Shown: piece by piece, positions 7,936-17,696 of the stretch
Layout: each line of letters starts with the position of its first letter
How positions within the stretch are numbered: the stretch's first letter is position 1
Assembly (NCBI GenBank): GCA_036732005.1
Contig: DAINDF010000010.1
Location: 62,001 to 126,000, forward strand
DNA: 64,000 bases
From: UBA1926 sp036732005
Lineage (GTDB): Bacteria; Planctomycetota; Phycisphaerae; Phycisphaerales; UBA1924
Direction: 5' to 3'
The notes under the pieces: generated by a model
Told to the model about the DNA's origin: nothing
What the model saw: only the letters and a program-made list of their open reading frames with translations
Database searches by the model: none
Translations under genes and position numbers: made by a program

Positions 7936-8331
7936 CTACCGCGCCGCGAACAGCCCGCGGTCGACCTTGACGAATCTGGCCGACTCGCCCTTCCTGGCGA
8001 TCTCGCGGATCAGCGCGGCGGCCAGCATCGCCTCCGGGGTCTTGCCCTGCGGGCTCCGCCACAGCCCGTCGGCCTGCATCTTGGCCATCAGCTCCGTGAC
8101 CCGCATGGGCGTGCCCGCCCTCACCAGCGCCGCGTGGGCCGCGTCCAGGCAGGTGGGCGGCCTGGGGGGCGGGGACGCCGCCGGCGGGGCCTCGGGCGAA
8201 GGGGCGGGGCCTCCCCCACCCTTGCCCGCCCTCGCCGCCCTGGCCGAACCTCCGCCCCCACGCGGGGGCTTGGCGCGTGCGGCCTTCGGGGTCGTCGTCG
8301 TGCTCGTCTTCCTGGTCGTGGACTTGGCCAT
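7936..8331 (-). CDS. HARE-HTH domain protein
   Basis: 131 residues. The first 60 are a basic, low-complexity tail rich in Lys, Ala, Gly, Pro and Thr. The last 70 match the HARE-HTH winged-helix domain: LDAAHAALVRAGTPMRVTEL, then GLWRSPQGKTPEAMLAAALI and ARFVKVDRGLFAAR. HARE-HTH domains occur in RNA polymerase delta, in restriction enzymes and in eukaryotic ASXL proteins, and have been proposed to sense modified bases. It lies first in a leftward trio with the HhH-like gene. DNA binding is likely; the exact partner is unknown. Confidence 0.8.
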   Translation of the reverse strand: MAKSTTRKTSTTTTPKAARAKPPRGGGGSARAARAGKGGGGPAPSPEAPPAASPPPRPPTCLDAAHAALVRAGTPMRVTELMAKMQADGLWRSPQGKTPEAMLAAALIREIARKGESARFVKVDRGLFAAR

Positions 8332-8470
8332 CTTGGTCTCCTTCGCCGGCCCGCCCGGGTCGGCGTGGAGGACATGGAGCCGTTTCCGCGCCCTGAACGC
8401 AAGCGGAATCCCCGTTGTTTTGAGGAAGTTCCGCGCTCAACTGAGTGACTCAGGCAGAAGGTGAACCGCT

Positions 8471-8893
8471 ATGGCCAAGGACCCGACCGGAACCACCAGG
8501 CTCGACGGCATCGACCGCAGGCAGGAGCAGGCGATCGTCGCGCTGCTCAACGAGCCCACGGTCACCAAGGCCGCGGGCAGCTGCAACATCCCCGAGCGCA
8601 CAATCCGACGCTGGCTCGCCCAGGACGCGTTCAAGCGTGCGTACCGGGAGGCGAGGCGCGAGGCGTTCTCCCAGGCCGTCTCGCTCACGCAGCGCTACGC
8701 CCCGCTCGCGGTGCACGCGCTGGCGAAGATCATCTCCGACCAGAGCGCCCCGGCGAGCGCAAGGGTGCAGGCCGCCGTCGCGATCCTGCGGTTCACCCGC
8801 GAGTCGATCGAGCTGGACGAACTGGTCGAGCGGATCGAACGCCTCGAGCGGGCGTCTGGGGGCGACGAACCGCTTCGGGCCCAGGCGGCCTGA
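8471..8893 (+). CDS. Phage-type helix-turn-helix protein (small terminase-like)
   Basis: 140 residues from ATG 8471, with AGAAGGTG upstream. An HTH stands at about 30-60 (TVTKAAGSCNIPERTIRRWL). It is followed by a long helical region (FKRAYREARREAFSQAVSLT, then HALAKIISDQSAPASARVQA) and an acidic/basic heptad-like stretch (ELDELVERIERLERA). This order is typical of small-terminase-like HTH proteins found in prophages. No large terminase is adjacent, so it may be a remnant or serve as a regulator. Confidence 0.65.
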   Translation: MAKDPTGTTRLDGIDRRQEQAIVALLNEPTVTKAAGSCNIPERTIRRWLAQDAFKRAYREARREAFSQAVSLTQRYAPLAVHALAKIISDQSAPASARVQAAVAILRFTRESIELDELVERIERLERASGGDEPLRAQAA

Positions 8894-8939
8894 GCCCCGG
8901 GATGGACGGCGGGCCCCGGGGGAAGAGACGGGAGGCACG

Positions 8940-9167
8940 ATGGCGAACCGCATGAGCCTGCGCACGCGGGTGAGGTCCCTGGAGAAGATGGTGGTCCGCT
9001 GCCGCGCGTGCGCCGCGGCGAGCCGGGAGTACATTCGCTTCATACCCGACGAGGAGTTCGAGGCCCTCGGGCGGGGCGGCCGCTGGCGCGATGTGTGCCG
9101 CGAGTGCGGGGTCGAACGCACCACGCCGCTGAAGCTCTACCCGCTGTCGCTCCGCGACGCGGTCTGA
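8940..9167 (+). CDS. Small zinc-ribbon protein
   Basis: 75 residues, ATG 8940 with an excellent GGGAGG ribosome binding site just upstream. Two Cys pairs, CRAC near residue 20 and CREC near residue 56, are spaced as in a four-Cys zinc ribbon. The N-terminus (MSLRTRVRSLEKMVV) is helical and basic. The function is unknown. It lies between the terminase-like gene and the tyrosine recombinase, all rightward. Confidence 0.7.
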   Translation: MANRMSLRTRVRSLEKMVVRCRACAAASREYIRFIPDEEFEALGRGGRWRDVCRECGVERTTPLKLYPLSLRDAV

Positions 9168-9233
9168 GCCCTTGCGTCGGGGGCGGCTTGAGGTACCTCA
9201 CAGGCGCGTCTTTGCACGAAAGCGAGCCTGTCG

Positions 9234-9827
9234 ATGCCGACCAACAAGAAGCCCCGCCGGCGGTACCCGCCCGAGATCCTCAGCCCCGGGGACATCGCAG
9301 CGCTCTTCGGCGCCTGCGGCGCCGGGACCACGGGCGCCCGCAACCAGGCCTTGCTCGCGGTGCTGTACCGGTCGGGGCTGCGGATCGCCGAGGCGTTGGC
9401 CTTGTACCCGAAGGACATCAACCTCAAGGCGGGCTGGATCCGCGTGCTGCACGGCAAGGGCGGGCGGTCGCGAACGGTCGGGATCGACGCCATAGGGCGG
9501 GCGCCCCTCGCCGACTGGCTGGCCCGGCGCGAGCGCCTGGGCATCCCCTCCACCACGCCCGTGTTCACGGGGCCCGGGGGCCGCCCTCTCACCGCGGCCT
9601 ACTGCCGCCGGCTCCTGGCCGGCCTGGGCCGACGCGCCGGCGTCCTGAGGCGCGTCCACGCCCACGGCCTCCGCCACACCCACGCCGCCGAGCTGCGCGG
9701 CGAGGGCGTGGACATCGGGATCATCTCCAAGCAGCTCGGGCACCGGTCCATCGCGACCACGGCCAGCTACCTCGACCATATCGCGCCGCAGGCGGTGGTC
9801 GAGATCATCGGGAGGAGACGGGGGTGA
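9234..9827 (+). CDS. Minimal tyrosine recombinase (catalytic domain only)
   Basis: A 197-residue integrase of the XerC/XerD type. All catalytic residues are present: Arg50 (YRSGLRIAEAL), Lys75 (LHGKGGRSR), His144 and Arg147 (HAHGLRHTHAAEL), His170 (LGHRS) and Tyr179 (ASYLDH). Usual family members are about 300 residues and have an N-terminal SAM-like core-binding domain; here only about 20 residues precede the catalytic domain. It may still cut DNA or rely on a partner for arm binding. It is the last gene of the island before a 560-base non-coding stretch, a plausible element boundary. Confidence 0.9.
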   Translation: MPTNKKPRRRYPPEILSPGDIAALFGACGAGTTGARNQALLAVLYRSGLRIAEALALYPKDINLKAGWIRVLHGKGGRSRTVGIDAIGRAPLADWLARRERLGIPSTTPVFTGPGGRPLTAAYCRRLLAGLGRRAGVLRRVHAHGLRHTHAAELRGEGVDIGIISKQLGHRSIATTASYLDHIAPQAVVEIIGRRRG

Positions 9828-10392
9828 TGCGGTGGTCCGCCCCGCGAGCGGTCTCGTGAGAGCGTCGATGTCGATTATCCGAGCCGACCTCGATCTGCGG
9901 ATCTGCGGGTGACCGCGTCCCGCGCCCGGCGGAGCGCCAACACGCCCACCCGCCTCTGGTTCTACCTGCAGGGCACGTAGAATCTACAGGGGCTCAACTA
10001 TGTGCGGCCAAATGCCGTCCCCCTGCACCGCGGCCGACCAGGGCGGGTCCGATCGCCATGCTCTCCTTTCTGCGCTGCCAAAGTGCGTCGTCAACGTGCC
10101 GGATCGATGCCTCGCCCGACCTCCGATTTGGGCGTCTGCCTTCGGCACCCCGACCGGACGGCCAGGCAGCCAACTCGCACCCACGAACACAGCTGCCCGA
10201 AGTCAACCGAAGGAGATTCAAGGCATCCGGAAGTCCGACACCTCTGCCGAACGGCTCAGTTCGCATGAGGAATCTATCAGATATAACCCGTGATGCGAAA
10301 GGGGTTTAGACACCCGCTCAACTTTTTCCGCTGAATCCAGTAGCCGACCCCTCGATCCTGAAGTAACTTTCTCGGACTTCTCGGAGGGTGCG
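9828..10392. other. Non-coding stretch at the island boundary
   Basis: About 565 bases between the tyrosine recombinase and the surface-protein operon. I see no supported gene, tRNA or clear direct repeat. The CGGAGGG ribosome binding site for the TTG at 10393 lies at its end. The right end of the integrated element may be here, but no att repeat was found by eye. Confidence 0.35.
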
Positions 10393-11028
10393 TTGAACAA
10401 CACAACTGATTTCAAACTCTCCGCGAGAGCGCGATCCGCTATCGCAGCCGCCTGCTTGGCCACCTCGGCTGCCAGCGGGGGGTACGAGCTGAGCGTTGTC
10501 CAGAGCGACGGGGACGCCGAACTCCGTCCGGGCGACAGCTTCGCCCTCGATGTCATCCTCGAATCTTCGAGCGGGCTCGACCGGCACAACTCGGCGATCT
10601 TCTGGATGGTCTTCTCCGCGGCGGGCTTGCAAGTCACGAACTATGCATGGAGCTCGCCCTTCACGACCGGCGGGATCTTGGACCAGTCGACCGCCGGCCA
10701 GGGGGGAGAGCCTCTCACGATCGACAGCTCGACCTTTGACCGCCCTGGTGACGGCGTTGGCCTGATCGATCTTGAGTTCTCGAATGTCCTTCTCTCTGGC
10801 GTGTTTACTTCCGGTGTCCTGCTCTCGGTCGAGCTGGCGATCCCGGACGCCTTCACGGACTTCGGTGTCGTCACCGTGGCCGTGGAAGCCGACACCTTTG
10901 CGGACGGATTCGATGAGCTCGTGGTGGCGAACACGGGCCCGATCGAGCTCGTGATCGTGCCCTCGGCCGCGGCCTGGCCAGTTCTCCTCGGAAGCTGCGG
11001 GTTCATCGGGCGTGGGCGACGCCGCTAG
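10393..11028 (+). CDS. Secreted PEP-CTERM-like protein, cohesin-like appearance
   Basis: 211 residues from TTG 10393, with CGGAGGG seven bases upstream. A signal peptide (ARSAIAAACLATSAASGG) starts the chain. The body is beta-rich with the flow ELRPGDSFALDVILESSSGL, FWMVFSAAGLQVTNYAW and GLIDLEFSNVLLSGVFTSG, reminiscent of the immunoglobulin-like fold of cohesins. The end is a sorting-tail look-alike: VPSAAAWPVLLGSCGF then GRGRRR. It is 23 bases before the CARDB gene and probably its operon leader. The cohesin link is a fold-level guess from motif order, not a match. Confidence 0.6.
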   Translation: MNNTTDFKLSARARSAIAAACLATSAASGGYELSVVQSDGDAELRPGDSFALDVILESSSGLDRHNSAIFWMVFSAAGLQVTNYAWSSPFTTGGILDQSTAGQGGEPLTIDSSTFDRPGDGVGLIDLEFSNVLLSGVFTSGVLLSVELAIPDAFTDFGVVTVAVEADTFADGFDELVVANTGPIELVIVPSAAAWPVLLGSCGFIGRGRRR

Positions 11029-11051
11029 TTGCAGGCCAGACACTCAAGGGG

Positions 11052-14000
11052 ATGGTGAGTATGACGCGTTGCCTCTCGAACGCTGGCGGTTTGCTGAGCC
11101 GTGCGGCGGCAATTCTCCTTGGGTTGTTTGGCCTGAGTGCGGTTGCTTCAGGGCAAATCCAGATCGGCGCCGATGAGGCCGCGACGCTCGTGCTGCCGGA
11201 TACAACCGGAGACGGCGTCTACATCGATGTCCACAACCTGATCGGGGGTGGCCGAGCCCCGCTGCCATCCGATGTTGATGCACGCACCCCGACGGGCTCA
11301 ACGCTGAGCCCATTCGTCGACTTCCCCCGCCCCGGGTCGACTATCAATGTCGGGCAGTCGTTCACCACCTTCTTCGCCAGCACCACGACGCCGCCCGAGG
11401 TGCTTCGCACCGCCGCGGCCCGGAACTTCATCCTGGACATCCGGGCGCTGGTCCGTGTGGAGCAGCAGTTCGACCGGAACCCAGCCACTCCCGAGATCAA
11501 TCTTTCGCTGCGGATCGGCAGCGACGACGGGTTCTACCTGGTGGTCGGCGACACCTATGTGGGCCAGACCGGCGACCGTGCGTTCGCGTGGAGCGCGTAC
11601 GACTTCGCCTTTGAGAGCCCGGGGCTCTACCCGGTCCGCCTTCTCTTCGCGGCGAACGCCGTGGGCTTCAGCGGCCTCGAGTTCCAGTGGTACACCGCGC
11701 TGACCGGAAACTGGGCCCTGATCCCCCAAGAGGCGCTCTACCTCGCCGACACCGGGTGCGTCGACGAGTTCGACTTCGAGGGGCTGGACCTCGGTACGAG
11801 CCCCGCGGACCAGTACCTCGACCGAGGCGTGCGGTTCGAGGTGGTGAGCGGGGGGCCGGTGGTCACCGATGCCCGTCCTCTGGAGTTCATCCCGGTCTCG
11901 GGCGATCGGGTCATCGGCGATCCCGATCCGCTCTCGACTGACCCGGGCGAACTGCGTGTGAGCTTCTGGGCCTCAGACGGGGAGGGCGGGCTCGTGCCGG
12001 GCGAGACCGATGAGGTTGGGCTGTTTGTGATCAACGCCAATACCCGGGACGGTGGAACCGGCGCCCGGGTGACGGCGACCGGTGCCGAGCAGCAGGCACT
12101 CTTTGACCAGGTCTATGTCGGTGGGGTCGGGGCACAGGAGCCGGTCACGATCGTCGCGCCCGGGATTCTCGGCCTTGCGCTCGAACTCGGTCAGGGTCAG
12201 TCGGCGGCCGCGATCGACAATCTCTGTGTGGGCCTGATCAGGCCCGCGCCGGCCGACCTTGCCGGCGGGACCCCCTCCCAGGCGGGGGGGACCGCCGTGT
12301 TCGGTCAGGGCATAAACATGGAATGGACCGTCACCAATCTCGGTGGCGTGGGCAGCGGCGGAGACTGGACGCATTCGGTGTATCTCTCGCTGGACGGGAT
12401 GCTGGACGCCTCCGATCGTCTTTTGGCGACCGCGATCCCGGGTCCTGACCTCGGCTACTCCGACGAGCAGACCGTCAACGCTTCGCCGTTTCTCCCGCTG
12501 GCGCTGGATCTCCCCGCGGGGGATTACCGGCTGCTGGTCGTGCTCGACAGCGACAACGCGGTGCAGGAGATCGCCGAGTCGAACAACACGCTTGTCAGCG
12601 ACCCGATCGCGATCGCGAGGCCGGCGCTCCCCGATCTGCAGCCCGACGGGATCTCGGCGGCCACCTCGGGGTCGTTCCCGGGCGGCGAGATCGATGTCAC
12701 CTGGACGGTGCGGAACATCGGGGCGGCGCCGGCGACGGGAACCTGGACGGACCGTGTGTACCTCTCGCTCGACACAACGATTGACGGCGACGATGTACTC
12801 CTATCGCCCGACACCTCGGTCAACGGCCCGATCGCCGCCGTGACGGGCATTTATCAGAAGCGGGCGGTCTTCAGCCTGCCGGCGATCCCGGTCGGCAGCT
12901 ACTTCGTGATCGTCGATGTCAATCATGATGACGCCGCGCGCGAGCTCGAGAACAGGCAGAACAACATCGCCGTGAGCGTGGTCCCCTTCCGGATCGACCC
13001 GCCGCCGCTGCCTGACCTTCAGGTCACGACGCTCACGCCCCCGCCGAACCTCCCTCCGGGTTCGAATGTGACGCTGACCTGGACCGTCCGCAACAACGGC
13101 CCGGGCCCGGTGAGCGGAACCTGGACCGAACGGGTCTTCGGTTCGCTGGACGCGACACTCGGGAACGGCAACGACCAGGAGGTGGGCTCGTTCACCTTCA
13201 GCGATTCGCTGGCGCCCGGCCAGAGCGTGCAGCGGACCAGGTCGGTCACGGTCCCGCAGGTCCCTCCGGGAGGATACTGGGCGATCGTCGAGGTGGACTC
13301 GGGGCGGGTCATCGCGGAGGCCAACGAGGCGAACAATGTTCTCGCCGCCCAGGTCTGCGTGAACTGCCAGACGCCAGATCTGGATGTGGTCAATGTGCAG
13401 GGCCCCAGCGCGGGGGTCGCCGGGAGCGCCGCGGAGGTGACATGGACCACCCGCAACATCGGAGCCGGGGCCGCGTCGGGGGCGTGGACCGACCGCGTGT
13501 ATCTCTCGTCCGATGCGCAAGCCGGTGGAGACACATTCCTTGGCGAGATCCGCTGGACCGGCGGTCTCGCGGCAGGAGCCCCTTACACCCGAAGTCTGAG
13601 CGTCGTGATCCCTCCGGAAACCGAAGGCCCGGTCTGGTTCGTCGTGGTCACCGACGCCAACAACGAACTCAGCGAACCGGGCGGGGAGTCCAACAACGCG
13701 GAGGTCGCCGCTGCTGAGACAGCCGTGGATCTCCCGAGCCTGCCCGACCTGAGCGTCGCCTCGGCCCAGGTCGAGACGCCGTCTCCGGTCTTTGGCGGGC
13801 CGCTCGCGCTCTCGTGGACGGTCCGGAACATCGGACCGGTGACCGCCGCCGGCCTCTGGATCGATCGGGCGTTCCTCTCTCGTGATGAGCTGCTCGACAC
13901 GGGCGATGTGCCGCTGAGCCCGACCCGGCCCGCCCCGGTCGGGTCGCTCCCGCCCCAGGGCTCGTACGGCGGGAACGCAGAGATGGCGCTCCCGCTCAGC

Positions 14001-17000
14001 GCCGCGCTCGACGACGGCCAGTACTTCGTGCTCATCCAGGCCGACGGAGGGGCGTTGATCGCCGAGCAGCGCGAGTCGAACAACCTCTTGGCCGTCGGGC
14101 CGATCTCGATCGTGCGACCGCCGCTGCCGGACCTCGAGGTCGCCAGCATCTCCACCCCCAGCGGGGGCAACCCCGGTGACCAGGTCGAGATCGTCTGGAC
14201 GACGACGAACACCGGGGGCGAGTCGGCCGATCTTCCCTGGCGGGAGCGTCTCTTGCTGGTGCTCTCGAACGGGACCGAGGTCCTCGCGGCGAATCTCGAC
14301 GCCGACGCCCCGCTCGCCTCCGGGGAGGCCTCGAGCCCGAGGTCCGCGTCGGTCACGGTTCCGTCGCAGGGGAACACCTTCCGCGTCCGCGTGCTGGTCG
14401 ACCCGGTCAATCAGGTGATCGAGAGCGGCGAGGACAACAACGCCCTCACGAGCGGAGAGGCGCCTGTGTTCCGCCCGGATGTCCTGGTCGCCGACATCGT
14501 CGCCGATCCGTCCGCGACGGCGGGGGAGACGATCGAGGTCTCCTGGCGGGTCTCCAATGTCGGGCTGGGCGACACCTCCACCTATTTCCTGGACCGCGTC
14601 TCACTCGAGTCCGGCGGCGTGAGCCACTTCCTCGGGATCTTCCCCCACAACGCCCCGATCCCGGCGGGCCAGTCGGAGCCGGTCTCGATGTCCTTCCCGC
14701 TCCCCGATCGCATCGAGGGCGAGTTCCTGGTTCGCGTGGTGACCGATTCGACGGACCGCCTGATCGAAACAGGTCCGACGACCAACAACACCGGTGTCTC
14801 GACCGGCACGGTGCTGGTGAGCCAGCCACCGCGGGCCGACCTTGTGGTCGAGGCGATCACGCCGCCGTCAGACGGCCTCGTCGGCTCAACAGGCTCGGTC
14901 TCCTGGCGTGTCCGGAACGCGAGCACCGAGACAGCCGCGGGCGGTCCATGGATCGATCGGGTAACCGCACGCCCGGTCGGGGCGACTCAGGGCGAGGCCA
15001 TCCAGCTGGCGCTGGTTACACGGTCGGCGGATCTTCCACCCGGGCAGGACTACGAGCAAACCGTCGAGGTCCGGCTCCCCGGCGTCGCCGGGAGCTACGA
15101 GATCGAGGTCACTACCGACAACGGCGATCAGGTCAACGAAGGCCTCGGTGGCGGGGAGAGCAACAACATCCTCCGCGACGGAGCATTCGAGGCACGCACC
15201 TACACGGTCTCGGCGTTTGCTTCCGTGGAGACCGCGCTCTCCGGAGCGGCGGTCTCGGTCTCGGGCCAGGCGCTCGCGCCGGGTGGCGAGGCGATCCCGC
15301 AGGTGCCCGTGTCCGTGCGTCTGCGGGTTCAGGGAACAACACGCACGCTGGCGGCCGCGACCGACGCGGCGGGCTTCTACACAGTTCCGCTGCCGCTCTC
15401 GCCGACCGAGGCGGGGGTCTACTCGATCTTCGCCGGCGCCACGCCGGAGGAGACCGCCGCCCTCGGAGTCCCGAACGACACCTTCACCCTGCACGGGATC
15501 TCGATGAACGCCCTGTTGCAGGGGCCTGTGGTGACCGTGGACAGCTCCGCCATGGCCTCGCTTGAGGTGCGAAACTCCGGCGATGCCCCGCTCTCCTCGC
15601 TCGACCTCACGCTCGTGGACGGGCCCGACGGCGTGTCGTTCTACGCCGACGCGGGCGACGGGCTCGCGCCGCGGGAGAGGCGGCAGGTCCCGTACGAGCT
15701 GTTCGTCGACCCGGGGGTCTCCCCCGGGATCTACCGGTTGCAGGTCGCGGCGATGACCGCCGAAGGGGCGGCCGCGATCTCCGAGATCGAGTTCCAGGTT
15801 CGCGCCGCGCAGGCCCGGCTCGCCGCGACGCCCGGCGTGCTCCGGACCGGGATGCTCCGGAGCCTCCCCAACGAGCCGAGACTGACCACGGTCGAGTTCG
15901 CCGTGATGAACACCGGCGCCGCACCGACCGGGCCGGTTGAGGTGGAGCTGCCCTCGACGAGCTGGCTCTCCCTGGCCTCGCCTTCCCTGATCCCGGGCCT
16001 TGCTCCAGGGGATTCCGCGGGCGTTGTGCTCAACCTCCTGCCGGGCTCCACGCTCCCGCTCGGCGTCTACAGCGGCAACCTCGTGCTCGACCCGGAGAGC
16101 GGGCAAAGCCTCAGCGTGCCCTACGAGTTCAATCTTGTCTCCGACGGCGTCGGCGATCTCGAGGTGCTCGTCGAGGATGAGCTGACCTACTACGGCAACG
16201 GGGCCAACGGGACCCCGGACGGCCCCCTTGTCGCCGGCGCCAGCGTCACGCTGCTGAACCCGCGAACCGGCGCTGTTGTGGCGACGACGATGACCGACTC
16301 GAGCGGACGCGCGGCGCTCAACGGCCTCCCGGAAGGCGCCTACGACCTCGTCGTCAGCGAGCCGAACCACCGCAGCGAGCGCGTCGTTGTGGAGATCTTC
16401 CGGGGCCAGCAGAGTTCGGCCCGGCTCTTCTTGTACCGGGCCATGGTCCGGTACACCTGGGATGTCGACCCGGTCGCGATCGACGACACCTACCGGATCG
16501 TCCTCAACGCGGAGTTCGAGACCTTCGTGCCCTTCCCAGTGCTCGAGGTCTCGCCCGGCTATGTCGACCTCACCCAGTATGTGGGCCAGACGGTGCAGAT
16601 CGACTTCGAAATCACCAATCGCGGGCTCGTCGCCGCCGAGCAGGTCGAGATCGGTGTTGGAACGGACGGGCGGTGGCGGGTCACGCCGCTGATCAGCGAC
16701 ATCGGGATCATCCAAGCTGGTGAAACTGTCACCATTCCGGTGATCTTCGAGGACACCTTTGTATTCGGCCGGGGCGGCGGCACGGAAGGCGGCGCGGACC
16801 CCGGCGACCCCTGCTACTTCCGTGTCTCCATGTCAGTCGCCCACCGGAAGTACTGCGGCCCCGTGCTGCGGACCTACACCGTGGGCGTTCAGTTCCGGCT
16901 TCCGGATGTCTTCTGCCCGGGCGGCTTCGATCCTCCGCCGACCTTCACCTGGAGCGGCGACGGCGATGACAACGACACGCCACCGTCAAACCAGGGCCCG

Positions 17001-17693
17001 AACAACCGGGCGGACGCCCCGCCCTGCGGCTGTTACGAGGTGGCGGTGGTTTTCTTCACGGGGAGCCCCGAACTCAGCAATGTGAATCCCGCCTTCAACA
17101 GCAAGGCGGACGAATTGAACGCTCGGTACCCGGGCCGGGTCGCGGCAAGGACCTTCTCGAGCTGGCCCTGTCCTACGACGCCGAGGGACAACGCCGCGAA
17201 CTGGGTGCGGTCCCGCAATGCCGACGACTGTCCATGCGGGGATCCGAAGGTGATCTTGGTCGGACACAGCCTCGGGGGCGACACCGCGCACTGGGCGCAG
17301 GCAAACCCCGCGGGCATGGATGTCGGGTACACGCTCCTCATTGACCCGATCAACCGCGATTCATTCGGCTGTCTGCTGTGTGTCGACGGCCTCTCGTTGC
17401 CCTCAGAGTGCGAGGGGAACCTACCGGACAACGGCGATCAACGAAGTTGTACCTTCCCCGGTGGCGCTGATGAAGTGCACCTCGCCCAGCATGGACTGCC
17501 GATCCCAAATCAGGGGCCGCTGGGCGCTTGCGAAGTGGGCAACCTGCTGGGATATCGTGTCGACGGCGCGAGCGAGGTCTTTGTCCCTGGGAGCGATCAC
17601 GGGAATATTGGCGGCCCGAACATGCCTTGGAGCCAATCGGTGGATGTGCAGGTTGAGCGGCTGCTGCAAGCCGGCTGCGGAAGCGGGGGCTGA
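11052..17693 (+). CDS. Giant secreted protein: eight CARDB repeats plus C-terminal lipase-like domain
   Basis: 2213 residues. The signal peptide ends near residue 35 (LGLFGLSAVASGQ). Residues about 60-230 resemble a PA14-type carbohydrate or ligand domain (SLRIGSDDGFYLVVGDTYVG). Residues 401-1380 hold eight CARDB repeats of about 125 residues, each beginning like PDLQVTTLTPPPNL and containing WTVRNxG and W-x-x-R-V-x-L-S. Further beta domains follow, including a carboxypeptidase-regulatory-like module near 1720-1780 (TDSSGRAALNGLPEGAYDLV). The last 220 residues contain VILVGHSLGG with the nucleophile Ser2073, and later HLAQHG and GSDHGNIGG, where a catalytic His may sit. CARDB repeats usually act in surface adhesion. 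The fusion to a hydrolase suggests a surface enzyme (inference). Genes upstream and downstream are 23 and 3 bases away. Confidence 0.85.
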   Translation: MVSMTRCLSNAGGLLSRAAAILLGLFGLSAVASGQIQIGADEAATLVLPDTTGDGVYIDVHNLIGGGRAPLPSDVDARTPTGSTLSPFVDFPRPGSTINVGQSFTTFFASTTTPPEVLRTAAARNFILDIRALVRVEQQFDRNPATPEINLSLRIGSDDGFYLVVGDTYVGQTGDRAFAWSAYDFAFESPGLYPVRLLFAANAVGFSGLEFQWYTALTGNWALIPQEALYLADTGCVDEFDFEGLDLGTSPADQYLDRGVRFEVVSGGPVVTDARPLEFIPVSGDRVIGDPDPLSTDPGELRVSFWASDGEGGLVPGETDEVGLFVINANTRDGGTGARVTATGAEQQALFDQVYVGGVGAQEPVTIVAPGILGLALELGQGQSAAAIDNLCVGLIRPAPADLAGGTPSQAGGTAVFGQGINMEWTVTNLGGVGSGGDWTHSVYLSLDGMLDASDRLLATAIPGPDLGYSDEQTVNASPFLPLALDLPAGDYRLLVVLDSDNAVQEIAESNNTLVSDPIAIARPALPDLQPDGISAATSGSFPGGEIDVTWTVRNIGAAPATGTWTDRVYLSLDTTIDGDDVLLSPDTSVNGPIAAVTGIYQKRAVFSLPAIPVGSYFVIVDVNHDDAARELENRQNNIAVSVVPFRIDPPPLPDLQVTTLTPPPNLPPGSNVTLTWTVRNNGPGPVSGTWTERVFGSLDATLGNGNDQEVGSFTFSDSLAPGQSVQRTRSVTVPQVPPGGYWAIVEVDSGRVIAEANEANNVLAAQVCVNCQTPDLDVVNVQGPSAGVAGSAAEVTWTTRNIGAGAASGAWTDRVYLSSDAQAGGDTFLGEIRWTGGLAAGAPYTRSLSVVIPPETEGPVWFVVVTDANNELSEPGGESNNAEVAAAETAVDLPSLPDLSVASAQVETPSPVFGGPLALSWTVRNIGPVTAAGLWIDRAFLSRDELLDTGDVPLSPTRPAPVGSLPPQGSYGGNAEMALPLSAALDDGQYFVLIQADGGALIAEQRESNNLLAVGPISIVRPPLPDLEVASISTPSGGNPGDQVEIVWTTTNTGGESADLPWRERLLLVLSNGTEVLAANLDADAPLASGEASSPRSASVTVPSQGNTFRVRVLVDPVNQVIESGEDNNALTSGEAPVFRPDVLVADIVADPSATAGETIEVSWRVSNVGLGDTSTYFLDRVSLESGGVSHFLGIFPHNAPIPAGQSEPVSMSFPLPDRIEGEFLVRVVTDSTDRLIETGPTTNNTGVSTGTVLVSQPPRADLVVEAITPPSDGLVGSTGSVSWRVRNASTETAAGGPWIDRVTARPVGATQGEAIQLALVTRSADLPPGQDYEQTVEVRLPGVAGSYEIEVTTDNGDQVNEGLGGGESNNILRDGAFEARTYTVSAFASVETALSGAAVSVSGQALAPGGEAIPQVPVSVRLRVQGTTRTLAAATDAAGFYTVPLPLSPTEAGVYSIFAGATPEETAALGVPNDTFTLHGISMNALLQGPVVTVDSSAMASLEVRNSGDAPLSSLDLTLVDGPDGVSFYADAGDGLAPRERRQVPYELFVDPGVSPGIYRLQVAAMTAEGAAAISEIEFQVRAAQARLAATPGVLRTGMLRSLPNEPRLTTVEFAVMNTGAAPTGPVEVELPSTSWLSLASPSLIPGLAPGDSAGVVLNLLPGSTLPLGVYSGNLVLDPESGQSLSVPYEFNLVSDGVGDLEVLVEDELTYYGNGANGTPDGPLVAGASVTLLNPRTGAVVATTMTDSSGRAALNGLPEGAYDLVVSEPNHRSERVVVEIFRGQQSSARLFLYRAMVRYTWDVDPVAIDDTYRIVLNAEFETFVPFPVLEVSPGYVDLTQYVGQTVQIDFEITNRGLVAAEQVEIGVGTDGRWRVTPLISDIGIIQAGETVTIPVIFEDTFVFGRGGGTEGGADPGDPCYFRVSMSVAHRKYCGPVLRTYTVGVQFRLPDVFCPGGFDPPPTFTWSGDGDDNDTPPSNQGPNNRADAPPCGCYEVAVVFFTGSPELSNVNPAFNSKADELNARYPGRVAARTFSSWPCPTTPRDNAANWVRSRNADDCPCGDPKVILVGHSLGGDTAHWAQANPAGMDVGYTLLIDPINRDSFGCLLCVDGLSLPSECEGNLPDNGDQRSCTFPGGADEVHLAQHGLPIPNQGPLGACEVGNLLGYRVDGASEVFVPGSDHGNIGGPNMPWSQSVDVQVERLLQAGCGSGG

Positions 17694-17696
17694 ACC

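Noticed and set aside
14886..16715. 609-codon open frame opposite the CARDB gene
   Set aside because: Low-complexity Arg/Gly/Asp sequence with no ribosome binding site; the plus strand carries repeated CARDB domains.
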